Made by a program: the position numbers and the translations under genes | NCBI GenBank assembly: GCA_013398615.1 | Contig: VZSR01002364.1 | Span: forward strand, 111,553-175,552 | DNA: 64,000 bases | From: Brachypodius melanocephalos | Taxonomy: Eukaryota > Chordata > Aves > Passeriformes > Pycnonotidae | Direction of reading: 5' to 3' | Notes under the pieces: generated by a model | What the model saw: the letters and a program-made list of their open reading frames with translations, nothing else | Databases searched by the model: none | Told to the model about the DNA's origin: nothing | Shown: positions 36,601 through 51,600 of the stretch, in pieces | How positions within the stretch are numbered: position 1 is the stretch's first letter | Layout of the letters: each line of letters starts with the position of its first letter

Positions 36601-39600
36601 CCACATCATGACTCTCAGTAGATGATATCAAAGACAATGCAGATAGCTCTCTATTTCTTCTGAGGAAGCTAAGAAAGACTTTTTTCTGGCAGATTAGCAG
36701 AACAATGTCTAACAAACCTACCAATTTCAAAGCTTTGAACTAATGGAAAATTCTTTTCAATATTGTAAGCTCTTTTCCATAACTCTTGTGAGAAAACACA
36801 TTTTGCCAATAAGAAGACATTTGAAATATTTTTCCAGCTAAATATTACCCAGACACCATCAAAACAGCATATCAGCTTCATCTCATGATTAAATCAATTA
36901 ATTTATAAAAACAATTCATACCAAAAGGACCCAGAACTGACTAGGCCTTTAAAATTGGAACTTTTAGACCCAAAACAAGTTCTGGGCAGAAATTTTATTC
37001 TCCAGAACAGAAGAGGTGAAGAGCTAACAGATTACATTTGACCGTGCAATAGCACCACTGCCTTGTGTTTTGAAGGGAAGGGGCCATGTACCTTCCATCT
37101 GCCTTCCTCAGTAGCCCACAGTTGGGACAAGAGTAGGGGCAAAGTTTCTCAAGAGGAAACAGGGAGCCTTAAAAAAGTTTTCAAGCACTTGGATCAATAT
37201 TCATGACTGACAAAATATTGGAAGGATTTCACTCATTTCTCCCCTCATTTACATTTTTCCATTATATTTACATTATTTAAATTAAAAGTTACATCTCATT
37301 ATATTTCTGCATTACCTGTCTCTCCCACTTTGCTTGGTTGGAACAAAGTGCAACACAAACAAGTCACACAGCAGTCCCAATACTGCAACTTATTTTGCCA
37401 CCAACATCCTCTAAACCCTCCCTAAAAATTTTACTGTGTTTTGTGGTAACAGATGAACAGTTTTACTGGGTTTTATCAATTCAGAGCCCTGATTAGTGTG
37501 CCAGCAGAATGCCATACTTGAGCACAGAACATCTGGGACACTACAGCTGGATCCTACCTTCACAAAAGACCATTTCCTGGTGCTTCTGCAGGATGAGTGT
37601 TTTAGGATGCAGCTGGTGATGCACTTAAAAAGGGACAGGCCCATCCTCTGGAAGGCTCCTTCAGCTGCACCAGGAAAAATCCCACCTAATACAGTCTTCC
37701 TCCAAATAACCATCCTTATTTGCTATATCCCACACATTCATTTGTATCCGAAATAACTTATAAGGCTCTCAAAGCTCCAAGTTGAACCTGCATTATTTTT
37801 TCACCTGAGTGAAAAGCTGATTGATCGAGTGGACCAACAGACATGGGAGCTCTTGAACCCGGTGCAAAAGGTGTTTGGTCGTGATGCTGAGCCTGGTCTG
37901 CTCCACTGGACTCAGGTATTCTTACTTTGCTGCCAATATCTGATGTAGACCTGCATGTTAAGAAAGAAAAAAGTAGAAATTTTTGTCATTCTGACCTACA
38001 GATGAGATTTTTTGCCACGCAGACACCTGTCACCAACAGCAGGACAAGCCAGTGAGGAGCAAGCCGTCCAACTTTGCTCTGGCATGACAGAAGTCTGGAG
38101 AACAACTGGACAACAGGAGAAGTTTGGAGAAGTCTGGAGAAGTTTGGAAACAAGCCTTTTAGCCTGGTTGCCATTTTACCAAAGCATGTTATTACCATCG
38201 TATAGGGGCTTCACTTGCTGCTTCCATCAAATGCCTGTGAAATACAACACCAAAAGCAGAGCCTGACCATAATTCACCACAGCTTTACCATAATTCCCCA
38301 GAGCTTTACCATAATTCCTCAACACAGTCTACAGACAGTCACAACAGTGTACACGACATGGTACCATGCAGTAGGAGACCACTGTGGTAAACAACACTAA
38401 CTGCACTTTTGGGAAGCACTAACATCTTTGGAAATATCCTTGCAACACAGGAAAGCAGGACAATGATGGTGTGAATCATCTGCCTCATCCATTACGCCAG
38501 CTGAGGCAAAGAATGCTTTAAAAGAAACAAGAGCCTGCACTTCCTAATTGTATTGACACAGGCTAGCTAACAGAAAATTCATTGTTATCTGGTTTTGTGT
38601 TAAAATGAAATCAAACTGACATGTTTCTAATTTCATTAATGTATCTTTTAAAGTGCTTGTAAGTGCCCCTTCAGAGTTTGCCCCGGTTCTTATTGACAGT
38701 GGGTTTTAGAGCCCATGCCTAAAATAAAATAACAGATAAATACCTCCTGAGAGAGGCAACAGCCACAGGACCCGTTCTGGGAGGGACAGGAGGGGGAGGA
38801 GAACCCATTACCATCTCAGGAAGCTGAGAAAATCTATAAGCCTGTAACAGAGAAAAATAAGTATTATTCTGAAACACCACTAGATCTCAGTGTAATTGAA
38901 AAACAAAACAAAATCAGAATTTAAATACTTGCTCTGTGTGCCAGTGCACAGGAAGTTAACTTTTTGCGGCATCAACAATAATTGCATTTATTTGAGAATT
39001 TACAGTGCTTTGGTGACTTTTGAATGTGGAAGAAAACCTGAAAATGAGCTCAGAGACAAGATGAAGTCTAATTAAAATAAAATATATTGAACACTGTCTC
39101 TGTGACATTTGTAACCTGCTGCCAAAGCAGATCTGTTGTGACTATGTGAGACTCAACAGCTTCTTTGGATCTTAGGAAAAAGCCCTGAGTATTTTCACTT
39201 TCTCCAGGAAAAAAGATTCAGAAAGAATCCTCACAGCAGTGTGTACTACTGTGAAGCTGCCTGTGAGCAATCTGTATTTCAATCTTTTCCTTTCAACCTT
39301 CAGGAGATGAAAAGAAAATTTTCCACAAAACTCCCGAGTTTTGTTACTTTCCAACACAGCTACAGAGGCCTCAAACAGTTCTGAAAAGGCAGACTGATCT
39401 AGAGGAACACCAGGCCCAACCCACAAAGTCACAAAATTAAGCAACTTGCCCATAGTAATTCTGAATTTCATCACAAATACATGTCAAGGAGGAGTAATTA
39501 TGTGCATGAAACCCACAGCAACCAAGAAAGTACATGCAGGACAAAATTTTCCTCCTAAATCCTTTGCACTGCTGTAGATTAGGGGCTAAAGCTTTTACAA

Positions 39601-42600
39601 ATACATTTAGAGACACAAGAGTGATATCCCAGCTAGATGCTTCACTAAACCTTTCTTCAACACATCATGGGTAGGGGTTTTCTTTTCCTATGGGGTTTTG
39701 GTTTATTGTTTGGTTGTGATTTTTTTTTTTCAGTTGTGGTTTTCATGATGATGATTCAGAGCAATGTACAGGAAGATAAAGATAAAATCAGAGTGATAAC
39801 AAATAAAAATTTTAGAAAGGCTGACCACTATCAAGACAATGGCATTTTGACAAAAAAAAAATAGAGTGCAATGATGGCACTCTAAAGAAGAAGAATCTGG
39901 TTTAGCCAGAGAAGCTCCTCCACAAACAGCAGTGAAAGTTAAAAACACATTAAAACACATGGGATGAGTCTCTCGTGCCCAGAGAAAGAGCCTACAGGAT
40001 TTACATGATTATTTCAGACTTACCACCTACACTTAGGTTGGAATTTGGAAATATAAATCTCACATTATATATCAGAAACCACTGTCTTTCAGTAATCACC
40101 TTTCAAAATTAAACATTTAAACTGTATTCCAAATACCTTCACTCTCAAACACTTGCAAAACTAGGTCAACAAAAGGAAAGGTAACTTATCAAACTGATTT
40201 TTGATGTGTCTCCAAGGGAAAAGCAGTACAGACCCAGAATCTTTCTCTGTCCTCTCACTGCTACCCCTTTTAAAGCAGGTTAGAAACCCTCAAAGGCATG
40301 TTTCTGAAAATAATTTTTTCTTTCATGCCACCTACAAAGTCTCCTAATATTTACTTTTACCATGCTACCATGATATATTAAGAATTTCTACATTTAAGTG
40401 GGGGAAAAAAACCATCTTAAAAGACACTGGTACATTTCTTAGCCAGGGGTTGGAAATACTGATTTTTAATGAAAGAACTGTAGGGAAAAAAAACAAATGT
40501 TATTCGCATCAAAGAAAACCTCAAGTATATTTCTCCTGATAGTGCTGGATGTGAAATGGTCTGCAATGCCTCTTCTGCATCTCAAACGCTGGCAGTGCCC
40601 TCACAGGCTGACTGAACACTCCCTTCTGGCTGCACAAGCCTTTCATCCCACATCTTGCTCTCAGCATGCATTTGTGCCAAGTATTAAATCCTTTTCCTTC
40701 CCCCTATTTTAAAGGAACAGCACATGAGATAATGTTCTGGAGTGGAAAGTGGCTCCAGACGCTTTTTAGCAGGGAAGGCAGAGACTCAGAGGTGGATCTG
40801 GGTTTTCTCTTGTGTGCTGTGCTATGGAACATGGACATCAAAGGAGGTATTTGGTATTTTAAGGGATCACAGTTCACAAATATGCTGTGACTTGCAGTGG
40901 AAATTTCGGGGAAGGAAAAAAGTAAAATAGAAAATCTAAGCCTTTATTTTGCTGCTTACACAGGAGATGAACAATTTTGAGTGAGTGGCAATGTTTTGCT
41001 AATGGCTGGGCAGAAAAATATCCTCTTAAAGTGAAAAATCCTGTAAAAAGATCTGCTACACCACGCTGAGGAACAGTCTGTCCAGACGGGACAGGAGTCA
41101 GCCCTTGTTGTCCTGAGCTGCCACACACACCAACGTGGTTGTGGGAGGGAACTCCAGTGAAATTTCTAGAGTTACATGGGTTGGGGCACCAATGTTTTCC
41201 TGCAGGCAACATATAAATGGGAAAAAAGAGTTCAGAAGCTAAATAAAATCAAAGTTTTACCACAGAGGCCTGTTAAAGGTTTTTATGAGCCCTTAGGCTC
41301 TTGGCCAACCAGCACGATTGTAGAATTAAAGTCACTTCACCATTGTGAAACGAGTCAGAGAGGAAAACAACAAACAAAAAACACAACCCAGCTGATTTCA
41401 CAGATTTGCCTAATTTTACTCTTTAAAATCTATTTATCCTTTTGAAATGATCTCAAAAAACCCCAAAAACCCAACCAAACAGAAACAAACAAACAAACCA
41501 AAAGGCCAAAAAGAACAAAAGACAAAAGCCTTAAGAAGGAAAACATTCTGCATGGTTCCAAACTCTATTTTTTGAAAAATGAGAACATCTATAATACAAA
41601 GGCTATAACAACCACTGGCAGAAGTAATCACACTTGAGATCCAGGACAGACTGCACAGGGACCAGAGTGCGGATCCCGTGCCACCCTTTCAGTAAGTAAT
41701 GCCAAATGAAGGAATCCGACAATTTGAAAAGCAAGCCAATAAATAATTTTCAAAAGTAGGAAGTGCATTTTAGCAGCCATTGGGCCAAAGACAATAAATC
41801 CTCTGGAGGACAAAGTTCAGTCACCAGCAGACACCTGCACCATTGTCTCCACGACAGCCCAAGGTACCACCCACCAGGACGTAGAAAAGAAAAATCACAG
41901 AATGGTTTGGAAGGGACCTTAAAGATTAAAGGGACCTTAAAGTCCCTTGACTGTTGCAAGGGGCATGGGCCTTGCAACAGGCAGGGACTCCTTCCACTAA
42001 ACCAGGTTGCTCGGAGCCCCATCCAGCCTGGCCTTGAACACTTCCATGGTTGGGCCATACACAACTTTTTGGGCAGCCTGCTCCAGCGCCTCACCACCCT
42101 CACAGTAGAGAATTCCTTGCCCATATCTAATCTAACCCTGTCCTCTGTCATTTTAAAATCATTCCCACTTGTCCTAACACTACATGCCCTTGTAAAAAGC
42201 CCCTCTCCAGGTCTCTGGAAGCTCCTTTAGGTAGGAAGGTGCTCTAAGGTCTCCCTGGAGCCATCTCTTCTCCAGGCTGAACGATCCCAAGTCTCTCAGC
42301 CTGTGTACATAAGTCAGCACACAGTAACTATAGGCCAAAGCAAAAACTTTGCATTTAGTTTTAAGGCTACATTTCCCTACTTGCAATGTTTAAATATTTT
42401 TATCACCTTCCACTTATGGATTGGTCTTGGGTGAAAGTATTCTATGTTGCTTTCTAATTACAGTAACAGCCATCTCCTTACATTTCACCATAGGAATTAA
42501 AAGGCCAGTGTCCTTGATAACTCATAGAATGATTTAACTTATTTGATTATTAAATTACAATCCAGGAATAAAGCAAATTTATTGATTTGCCTTTGCCTTT

Positions 42601-45600
42601 ATAGCTGTCCTGTTTTATACTAAGTAGCTGTTATTGAAAGTGGCTGAATTTTGGTAAAATACTCCCACTTTACCTCTGTTAAATGAAGGGGAGCTCTGAG
42701 GACAGGGATGCTTTACCAGTCATTCAGGCTGTAAGCGCTGGTCATCAGTGCCTGTTTGTGGTGCTGGGTCTCACCTTGGGACCCAGAGCTCTGTTACTCT
42801 CACTCCTCTTTCCAGAGCACTGAAAAGGAGAGATGGAAACTGGTCCAGCCTTGTGACGGAAAGGGTTTTCTTCTCTGGTCTCAGCTCTCACTTGACTCAG
42901 CTGAGCAAATTTCCAAAGTTGTAACATGATCAACCAGGGCACAGAGCTGGTGGTCGGGCTGGTGTCACACATTCAACTCTTTAACTTCATCCTCCAGTCA
43001 TAGCACACCAGCTGGGTGCCAAAGACTCGGCCAAGTGTTACTCAGCATGTTTTTGGAAGCTCCAGAACAACATGGAGAGTTTGCATTTCACTAGCTTTCC
43101 TCTGCCAGGAGAAGGCATGAGCCCCGTGTGGAGGAATCCTCTTTTCACAGGTCACCCAAGGGGCAAGCTGGCAAAAAGACATTCCCTCACAAGAGCCACA
43201 GATAATTTTGGCATTAATGGCAGCATGTGCAGAAAAACCCAACCAAACAAATAAAAAACACAGGAAGTCTCAAAAAGTAGAAGAAAATGGAAAAGGAAAA
43301 AAAAAGATGCGTGCACACTCTGGAGAGATACACAAATATTTGATGGTAGGACTAGCCAAGAAGCTGACTACAAAAAATTAAAGATCCACAATTTGGAGGA
43401 CATCTGAAGAAACACAAAACTAAAGAGTGGCTCTGGACCCCTCTGCACTTGTTCCATCTAAGCAGACAAAGTGCTCTTGAATTTTCAAAGATGAAATTTT
43501 CACTTTCAAAATGCTCAGTGTTTTGAATTGTAACAGCATTGTTGATGCTGACTTCTAACTGCCACTAAGAACTGAACTTTAAGAAAGGGCAAAAATTACT
43601 AATTCTTGGTTTACAGAGGTAACAAACATCCCAGTGCACAGGTACCTCTCATCCCCAACTTTGGGTATATTTTCAATTCCAACCCTCCACCTCCCTGAGA
43701 ACAAACTAGAAAACAGGGTGGTTGGAGCACAGTGCATATTCCTGAAACTGATATGCAGAAAACTATGAATTACCAGCCCTTATGCAAAGCCCAGCAGTCT
43801 CTGCCTATCCTAATCTGTGGCAATCAACTATCTTCAGGGAATTTAACTCTGTCCTCAGAATGCTGGAAAGATAAGCAAAAGGTCCCAAACACGCAGATGA
43901 TTTGGGAGAGTATTAAGTCTTAGAAAGACAACACTGAATCATTCATTTATCAGTGAATCATCACTCATAAAAAGAGTGGTTATTGCATTTTTTAAAAACC
44001 TCCCACCATATAATATTTTTAATTTTATTTTGGAAAGATTCTTTGAAGTGTTGAGGTAATTTGACTCCTCATTAGCTGTCTTTTAAGCTTTTAATCGAAT
44101 TCTAGCCATAAAATATGATTATACGCTGTACGAATTTCATCAGACCAATTTCAAAGTGCCAGAAATAACCTTTGGTGGCATGATTTAAATAACACCAACC
44201 TGAACCTTTGCAGGCAGTGCCACTGGCTTTCAGCTATGTTCAGAATAGTTTAGAAGCAGCATCCTTTAATGTATTTTTTATTGTCATGGAAGGAAGTCAT
44301 GGTAATAGTTATTTTGAGGACATTTTTCGGTATTATTCTCTTATTCTAGCCAGAGTTAGGGACCCAATTTGAAATATATTCTTTTTAAAAAATAATTTCT
44401 GATCAAAAAAGCCTTAGAATGAATTTATCACACTGGTATTGTTAGATGGGCTATTTCTTATCTGAAAGCAATCACCTAAGGTTTAGATTTGCATCTGACA
44501 TAAAAGAAAATATGTTGCTGAGTTTCACATTACCATATGTGGGAACTCAGGGGCAGTTTCACATGTGAGGGTGTGCACAAGTGCTAGTGTCACTGCTGCC
44601 TAGACACCTACAAAATTCCTTTAACAATTTCCACCCTTGGGTTTAAGTTCCTAATTCATCTATTACTTCTGCAAGGTGAGGACGTGTTAGCTGCTGCTTG
44701 AGGCTAGAAAATGAAGGATAAAGTGAGTTATGAGGTCAACTAGGAGACCTGTGGAATTAAATCTTCTCTAGATTTCTTCTCTAGAGACCCAAGCCAGTAG
44801 CTGTAAGTGCAAGACTACCAATAACAGCCCACATTTCAAGTTGCTCTTGGTGGTGAACCTCTCCAGTGATACAGAAGTGTTGGTATTCCCTATCCAGATG
44901 TCACCGTAGTTATTCCATGAAATCACATTGATTCCTGATATGTATTCACTGAGTAGAAGAAGATGTGCAAACAAGTTTGGGAGCTGTTGAACAGCCTGCA
45001 GCCTAATCTTTTAATTCTTAGTACAAGTTAGACAAACAACCTTGCTGCTAAAACAGATACTGAGTCTTTCATGGTGTATGTGTGTGGCTCACTCATCCTC
45101 CCAACTTCAAAGTCTAGGTTTGAATCTAGGCAAGCACATATGTGTGTGTATATATATATACACACCACTCTACACATACTTATTTCCTGTAGCATCTGGT
45201 TTTAAGCACATAAATGGGACTACTGTTGGAATCCTGGTCACTGAGAATTTTAGACTTTCTGTGCTGACAGGCACTGAACCCCCAAGAAAACACTGCATTT
45301 GATCTGAGGCCGTGGAGAAGGCTTCCAAAATTGAATGACAGCACTGAGATTATGTGCTATGTGTAGTTTGAATGGAAGTGTGTAATATCATAGGGTAGAA
45401 AACTTAGAGTTTAAGGTTTTGGAATATAGTAATATATATATACATTGCAAGATGTAGGTTTAGGGTGGAGGCTAGTCCTTCTTTTTCACCTTCTTCTTCA
45501 TGGGTCTGGGTGGTATTTTTTAATTGGATAGAAAAGTCCACATTGCAGGCCACGGGTGGGTGGTTATTGGGTTAAAAGTAAAAATAATTTAGGTGTCATT

Positions 45601-48600
45601 TCTTGATTGGACAATATATCCCTAAAAGGCCTTGTAGAGGGAGAGATAGGGGCCATTTTTTAGTTTGTTAGCTAGAAGTACTGTAGAACTCACGGTTTGT
45701 GAGACTGTACTATAGATAAGAATTAATAAACATCTGAGTCCGAACAAGAAATACCGTCTCGTGCATTTAATCCTGACCCTGGCAAAAAAAGAAGATAAAA
45801 CGCAACAGACTACTTTAAAAAAAGAGACGCGCCTCAGAATAGAAACACCTTTCTGACATTACAGTGTAGCGAAGAGAAGCTCCACTTACGGGCCTCGGCA
45901 AGCTGTACTGGTACATTTCTGGCCTGTAGGTGGGCACCCACTGCACGCCCGCCCGCGGCCGGGTCATGGTGCCCGGGGCGCTGGTCACCACCTCGGAGTA
46001 GGGCAGGTGTGGGGCCGAGCCGTAGGCGTCCTGCCGGGGCTGGCCCCCGTGGCCAGCAGAGGCCAGGCTAAAGGCCTCCTCCAGCAGCATGTGCATCTGC
46101 TGCCGCACCTCGTCGATGGACGGCTGCGAGCTCAGCGTCGACGTCTCCGAGTGCCCCTTGGCCTGCCGGGCCCTGCCGTAATTCCGTGGCTCGTTGACAC
46201 GGTCAACGTTGGTTTCTTCTATAATTTCAGGCTCGGTCTGATGGAGGGAGGAAAAGTAAGTGTCAAAGGCTTTACAGGACAGCATTTGTGCCGCTTCAAC
46301 ATTCTCAAACATAGATGTAACGTATACAAATCAGGAATTGTGACAACATAGGCGCACGACAAATATTGGAAAGAAATTACATGATGCAGGGGAGTATAAT
46401 AGCCTTTTATATTCTACGTTGTTTGCTGGGAAAAGTAGCAGGGACCCTCTGTAGCAGATTAAACTGCCAACGACTCACTTAAAAACAATTAGAATTAATG
46501 TTTGAATTCTTGTCTTAGTTGTGGTATCAATGGCAGTGCAACTGTGCCAGGAAGAGTACAGTTCCCTAAACAGTGCCACCACTGTGAAGGACCCCTTACA
46601 AGGGACAGCTTATTACAGCTAGAGAAACTGAAATTCTTTTGTTCATGCTGTCACATTAAGATTTATGAAGAAGTTAAAGTTTAGGAGTTTCTCTGAACTT
46701 CCTAACAATGACACCACAAATTCAGCCCTGCCACTTGCAGAGAACACCTTGGCCCAGCTCAGGGGTCTTACCCAGCCCCCAAACAGGAGTTACAGGTATT
46801 TATGCAAAGTTAACCCGGGAACAGGGAATGAAGCACATTCTCCAACAAGCAGCTAGTGCTTGGGCAGCTTAGCTTGAAGGGTTACTCCTAGGGTGATTCC
46901 TTCTGTGCAGATAAGTACAAACAGAAATCACCTCCTTGATTTTGTTTTTTGGCTGTAACCCCATGACAGAAAACAATCATCACATTGCAAGAAGTTGAAA
47001 GTGGAATACTACCCTTCATCTGTACTTTGTGAGATCAGTTTTACAGCCTGGAGTTTTAAAAACATGTTTAAACCAGCAACTGATTCCTTGTAATTCTTTA
47101 AATACCTGTAAAATGCATTGACTATGCCAGGATAACTGGAATGAGCAATAGGATATCTGCCTCCTTCCATATACAGCATGTGGTTAGAAACTGTGCTAGC
47201 ATTTAAAATAGCCATAAATAAAAGAATACAACAGGATGTTCTTGTTAAAAATTCCAGCACTATCCTGATCATTTCGGTGTTCTGTAGCTCCTAGTGTGGC
47301 ATATTTTTTTCCCTGTAATAGTGCTTTTCTACACCTGAATAGATAAGTGACTGTGCTCCCAAGCTTTTACAAGCTATAGGACAATCATAATACATACTTC
47401 TTCCTTTTCAGAGGGAAATATCAAACTAGTTTTCTTTTTCTGTAATCAGCCACTCAGAAAATAAGTACATTGCTAGTGAAAACTGATATAAAACCTAAGT
47501 AAAATATTAATTTGCTTTCTCTGTTCTAAATACAGCTATATTTTGTATTTAATGGAAATACAGCAGTAAAACACGAGAAAAATTGAGACAAAAATGAATG
47601 ACTTGCACATTAGAATTTAACCATAATTATATAGTCGTGGTTATAAAGTATATTATCTAAATTCAAATCCACCAACTCAAATTCAGGCTTCCCAAGTGGT
47701 ACACACATCAGATTGGGAAAGGGAGAATGCAACTGCACCAAATGATCTTAAATGGAACAACTTTGTAGGAAATCTTCAACTATACATTTTCACTTAATTT
47801 CCTTGCTGCACTTTGATTCCATTATTGTTTGTGTTGCTACAATATATAAAAGTCAGACAAGTTTTAGTAGCCTGACTATAAAATGCAATGGTAGTTTGTG
47901 TAAGTGCAGCCAAAGAGCCTCTGAAATCATAATGTCCTGACTGGATGATTAATAACCATGGTTCTTCTATTTGCTCATGCCTGCAAAAATGTGAGTGGAA
48001 TCCCACACAGACCTATTAGTACCCAATGCTGAAATAAATCAGGTTTTCTACTACAACACACTGGTGAAGCCATTAGACCTCCACAGAATGTTTAAAATAT
48101 ATCCTGTGTATACAAGATGCATATTAGCAGCCAACATTAAGGCAGCTTTGATTAATCAATATAAAAGCTGACATGAAGATTTTGGAGGACAGTAATAATC
48201 ATTTCTTTTCCTCATTTTTAAAATCTATTTCAATTCATCTTATCACTTTCTGAGGTATACCATTTGCTATCCTATCAACTGAAACACGTAGCTATCATAA
48301 ATAGAGGCCACTATACATTAATGCAACCATTACATAAATTCATGCACAGTTACTGTATAATAGAAGGAATTAGAGGTACATGAAGAAAGCAAACAAAACC
48401 CTGCAGTGAGAGACAGACTTTCTATACCTCTTGAATAATTCTGCTGCTGCAACTTTATCAGTATAATTCTTTATGTGAACATTAATCTATAAGCTTTGAG
48501 ATGCATTGCACTAATTTAGCTACATCAACAAAATTATGCCCATGAATTCTTTTGTATACTCTTAGACATGTATAATAAGGTCATTTTCTTCCATCTATAC

Positions 48601-51600
48601 CAAAAACAGCCTAAATATTTTCTGCTCTTTATAAATCTCATTAGAGCAGTCCGGAGGTTCTAGAGTCTTTCATTATGACATTTACTCTACACACAGTTGT
48701 TCATGAACTTATTGAAAATAACAAACATGTTAATAAAGTCTCCTTAATCTAATTCCTAGTTGAAGGTGATGATAGTAAAACCTGTTGGGATTCTTTAAAA
48801 TGGAAAGCTAGGTACTGTTCAAAAATAATTCATTTATAAAAGACACTATAAAGGCAAATAATATACTGAGAATATCAAGCAATACAATGTATATACTTTT
48901 AAATAATATTAAAAGCTACATATTCTATATGGACAAATGTTAAATATTGTATCTTTATCCTCATATCTTTACCAGTTTTTAGCTCTGAGAAACAGAACCA
49001 TGATTCAGAGAAATATCACAAAAATTAATTATAGAGAATGAATTATTTTTAGAAAAGTATGAATGAAGTATTTTAGAAAACCATTTAGAAATTCGTTATT
49101 GAAAGGAAACCTTGTGGTTGCGCACATGAGTGAGGAATTCTTAAGGAGTTTTCTCAAAGAATCTGGGAGATCTCAAGCTCTCTCCTTTAAAAATAAAAGC
49201 ATTATTATTGTTGGGAAGAAAAAGCTCAACACATAACCTGGTAACAGCTCCAATTCCCCCACGATTTTTTATGCTGTAAAAAAAGTCTCACGACATGAAG
49301 GCAATACAAACTGTTTGAGTCATAAATTGAATTATTTGGCACTGCTCATAAAATGCAAATTTCACTATTCTTTGGCAGGACTTGCTGCTAAATAACATGC
49401 TGGGAGGAAGAGGTTAGCAGCAGTCTGAGAAGGTTGGAACATTTAATATGACAAATGGGATGCCAAAAACAGGTACCAGGTGTTGCTGTATGAGACAGAA
49501 GGGGCCCAAGAGTCAGCACTCCGACCAGCCCTTTCTCACCCATTTGCAAAGGTCAGATTCCCAGAGGTGGTTAGTTGGTGAGATCCATGAATTCCATGGA
49601 TGCAGTGCCCACTCCTGGGTATCCTTGGAGATGAAGCCTCTCAGACACAGCTCTGAGTGAAGCTCAAACAGGAGCGGGGACCAGCCCACGCTGCAGGCTC
49701 AGGCTCAGCAACATTTCAATATCCTGTCCCATTTTCCCAGCAGCATTTCTGTGCTTTCAAATGCATTCAGAGCTGGGAGAGGTGCACTGCAGTGAATCTG
49801 CAGTGCATCGGGCAGAGGGATTTTATGTAACTTATCAGCAAAGCACTGTGCCAGGGACAGGTCGTCCAACTGCAGCGCCAAAGGCAAGGCAAAAGCAATT
49901 TTTTCTGTGATGTGCACACATCTCAGAGTTTATAATTACTCTGAGGACACTTCAGAATCTGCATAAGCTCCTTATAATCTACTTTCAAGGTTTATAATAA
50001 ATTTTCTTTAAAATATCTTTCATATATAGCATGCACAATATATTGAAATATATTTTTAAAATCTGCTGCTGTGCCTGCTCCCAGAATGTTTTCAACATTG
50101 ATTTCCAGGGAAATATCCACTATGAAAAACTAGCTTTTATTAGCATATTGACATCCTAATTCCTCAGAAAGCAGTGTACCAGTCAGCCCACTCACACAGC
50201 CCCACATGACTCCTGCAGTCTGATGGGAAGTGTCCAAATGCAGGGAGTCATTTCAGAAATCTGACAACTACAACATTCCTTTGTAAAAGGTTTAAAGAAT
50301 TTTGTAAAAGGTTTAAACTTTCCTGAACACATCCCCTCAACTTTGGTACTTTCTTTCACCTTGCTAAAAACATAATCCTGGCAGAGAGAGAGTTGACAAC
50401 AAAACACCACTGCATCTACACCCTCACCCCTCAAAAAAAAAAAAGGTTTTCATCTACAACGTTTAGAAAATGGGCAACCACAGGTTCTTCCTTCTTTTCC
50501 AGAATGGTTTAGACCCTCTCTAGGGACTGATCTTCAGGGCTGGCTGAGCTGCAGTAGTTTGTACACGTGACAAAGGATTGAAAAACTCAACATTGCCCCA
50601 GCGTGGGGGCTATTTTTAATCCTCCTTCTGGGTTCACACCGCGTCAACTTGCAGCCACTGTTTGTTCAGACTGCACAAGACAACTCCTCTGCCTTGTGCT
50701 GGCTGCATGAGCTCCTTGGACCATAAAGCAGCATCTCCTCTGGCTGGGTTTGACATTTACCTACACAAAACTCTCCCAGTTCTGATGGGATCGAGAGGAC
50801 AACACCTGTCCCTAGGGGACCTCCACAAAACACTGACGTTGAGACTTAGGTGAAAATCCCAGAAGTCAGCTGTTCATTCTTCTGAATCAAGAGAGCAGCT
50901 CCAGGCTGTTCTTCAGAACAAACAGAGGATTTTAATTGCAGTGAAGAAAGCTCACTGTCAAGTAGCCACACACTTTGAAGAACTATCTAAATTCAAGATT
51001 TAATACTTTGGCAAATAAAGGGGTTTGGGCAAACATTTTGTTTGCATTTCAGACTGTAAAATGATGTAGAGTGATAAAGTACATGAAAGAGTCAGATTTT
51101 TTTTCAGGATGCTGAGTGCACATAAACTCCTGTAACACTAAATATCTCATGGCACTCTGTCTTGTGACTTATCAATAGTTCCCTGAGTTTAGGAGCAAGT
51201 TAAGACTTTGCTGAGCAGATTTCACTGCCTCTACCCAATGAACTTACATCATATCCACTGTTTCTGATGCCACGTCTAGGCCTTTCTCGAGTCACCAGAA
51301 GATCCATCTCAGTTTCCCCTGGGCTGGGACTGTTCAGGGATTGCCTGCTTCTGTACACAGAGTTCTTCAGTGGCTGCCTAGAAAACATGAAACGAGAAAA
51401 GAGTAAAATGAAAACAAACATTAATGACAGGCAGTAGTTGTGAATACTCACTTTTATTCTAAAATCATGATGTTCATAAAAATGCCACTTTGTTACAGGA
51501 TATTCTTTCTACATATATGAAGTGGTAGAAACCAGTAACCTTATTAAGAGATGATTAATTATTTTCTACCATTTAAGGAAAATAAAAGTTACATAAAAGA

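Larger units (their letters stand above)
37951..38743 (-). other. KIAA1549L intron with short tandem arrays
   Basis: 793 bp. Contains a 10-bp unit repeated three times at 38116-38148 and a 21-bp unit repeated nearly three times at 38266-38325. No exon or transposon body is recognised. Confidence 0.85.
38842..45889 (-). other. KIAA1549L intron with CR1 and LTR insertions
   Basis: About 7 kb. Holds a C/A-rich tract at 41452-41530, a reverse CR1 end at 41893-42312, a TG/TA simple repeat at 45138-45165 and an LTR at 45224-45784. No other gene is recognised. Confidence 0.85.
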
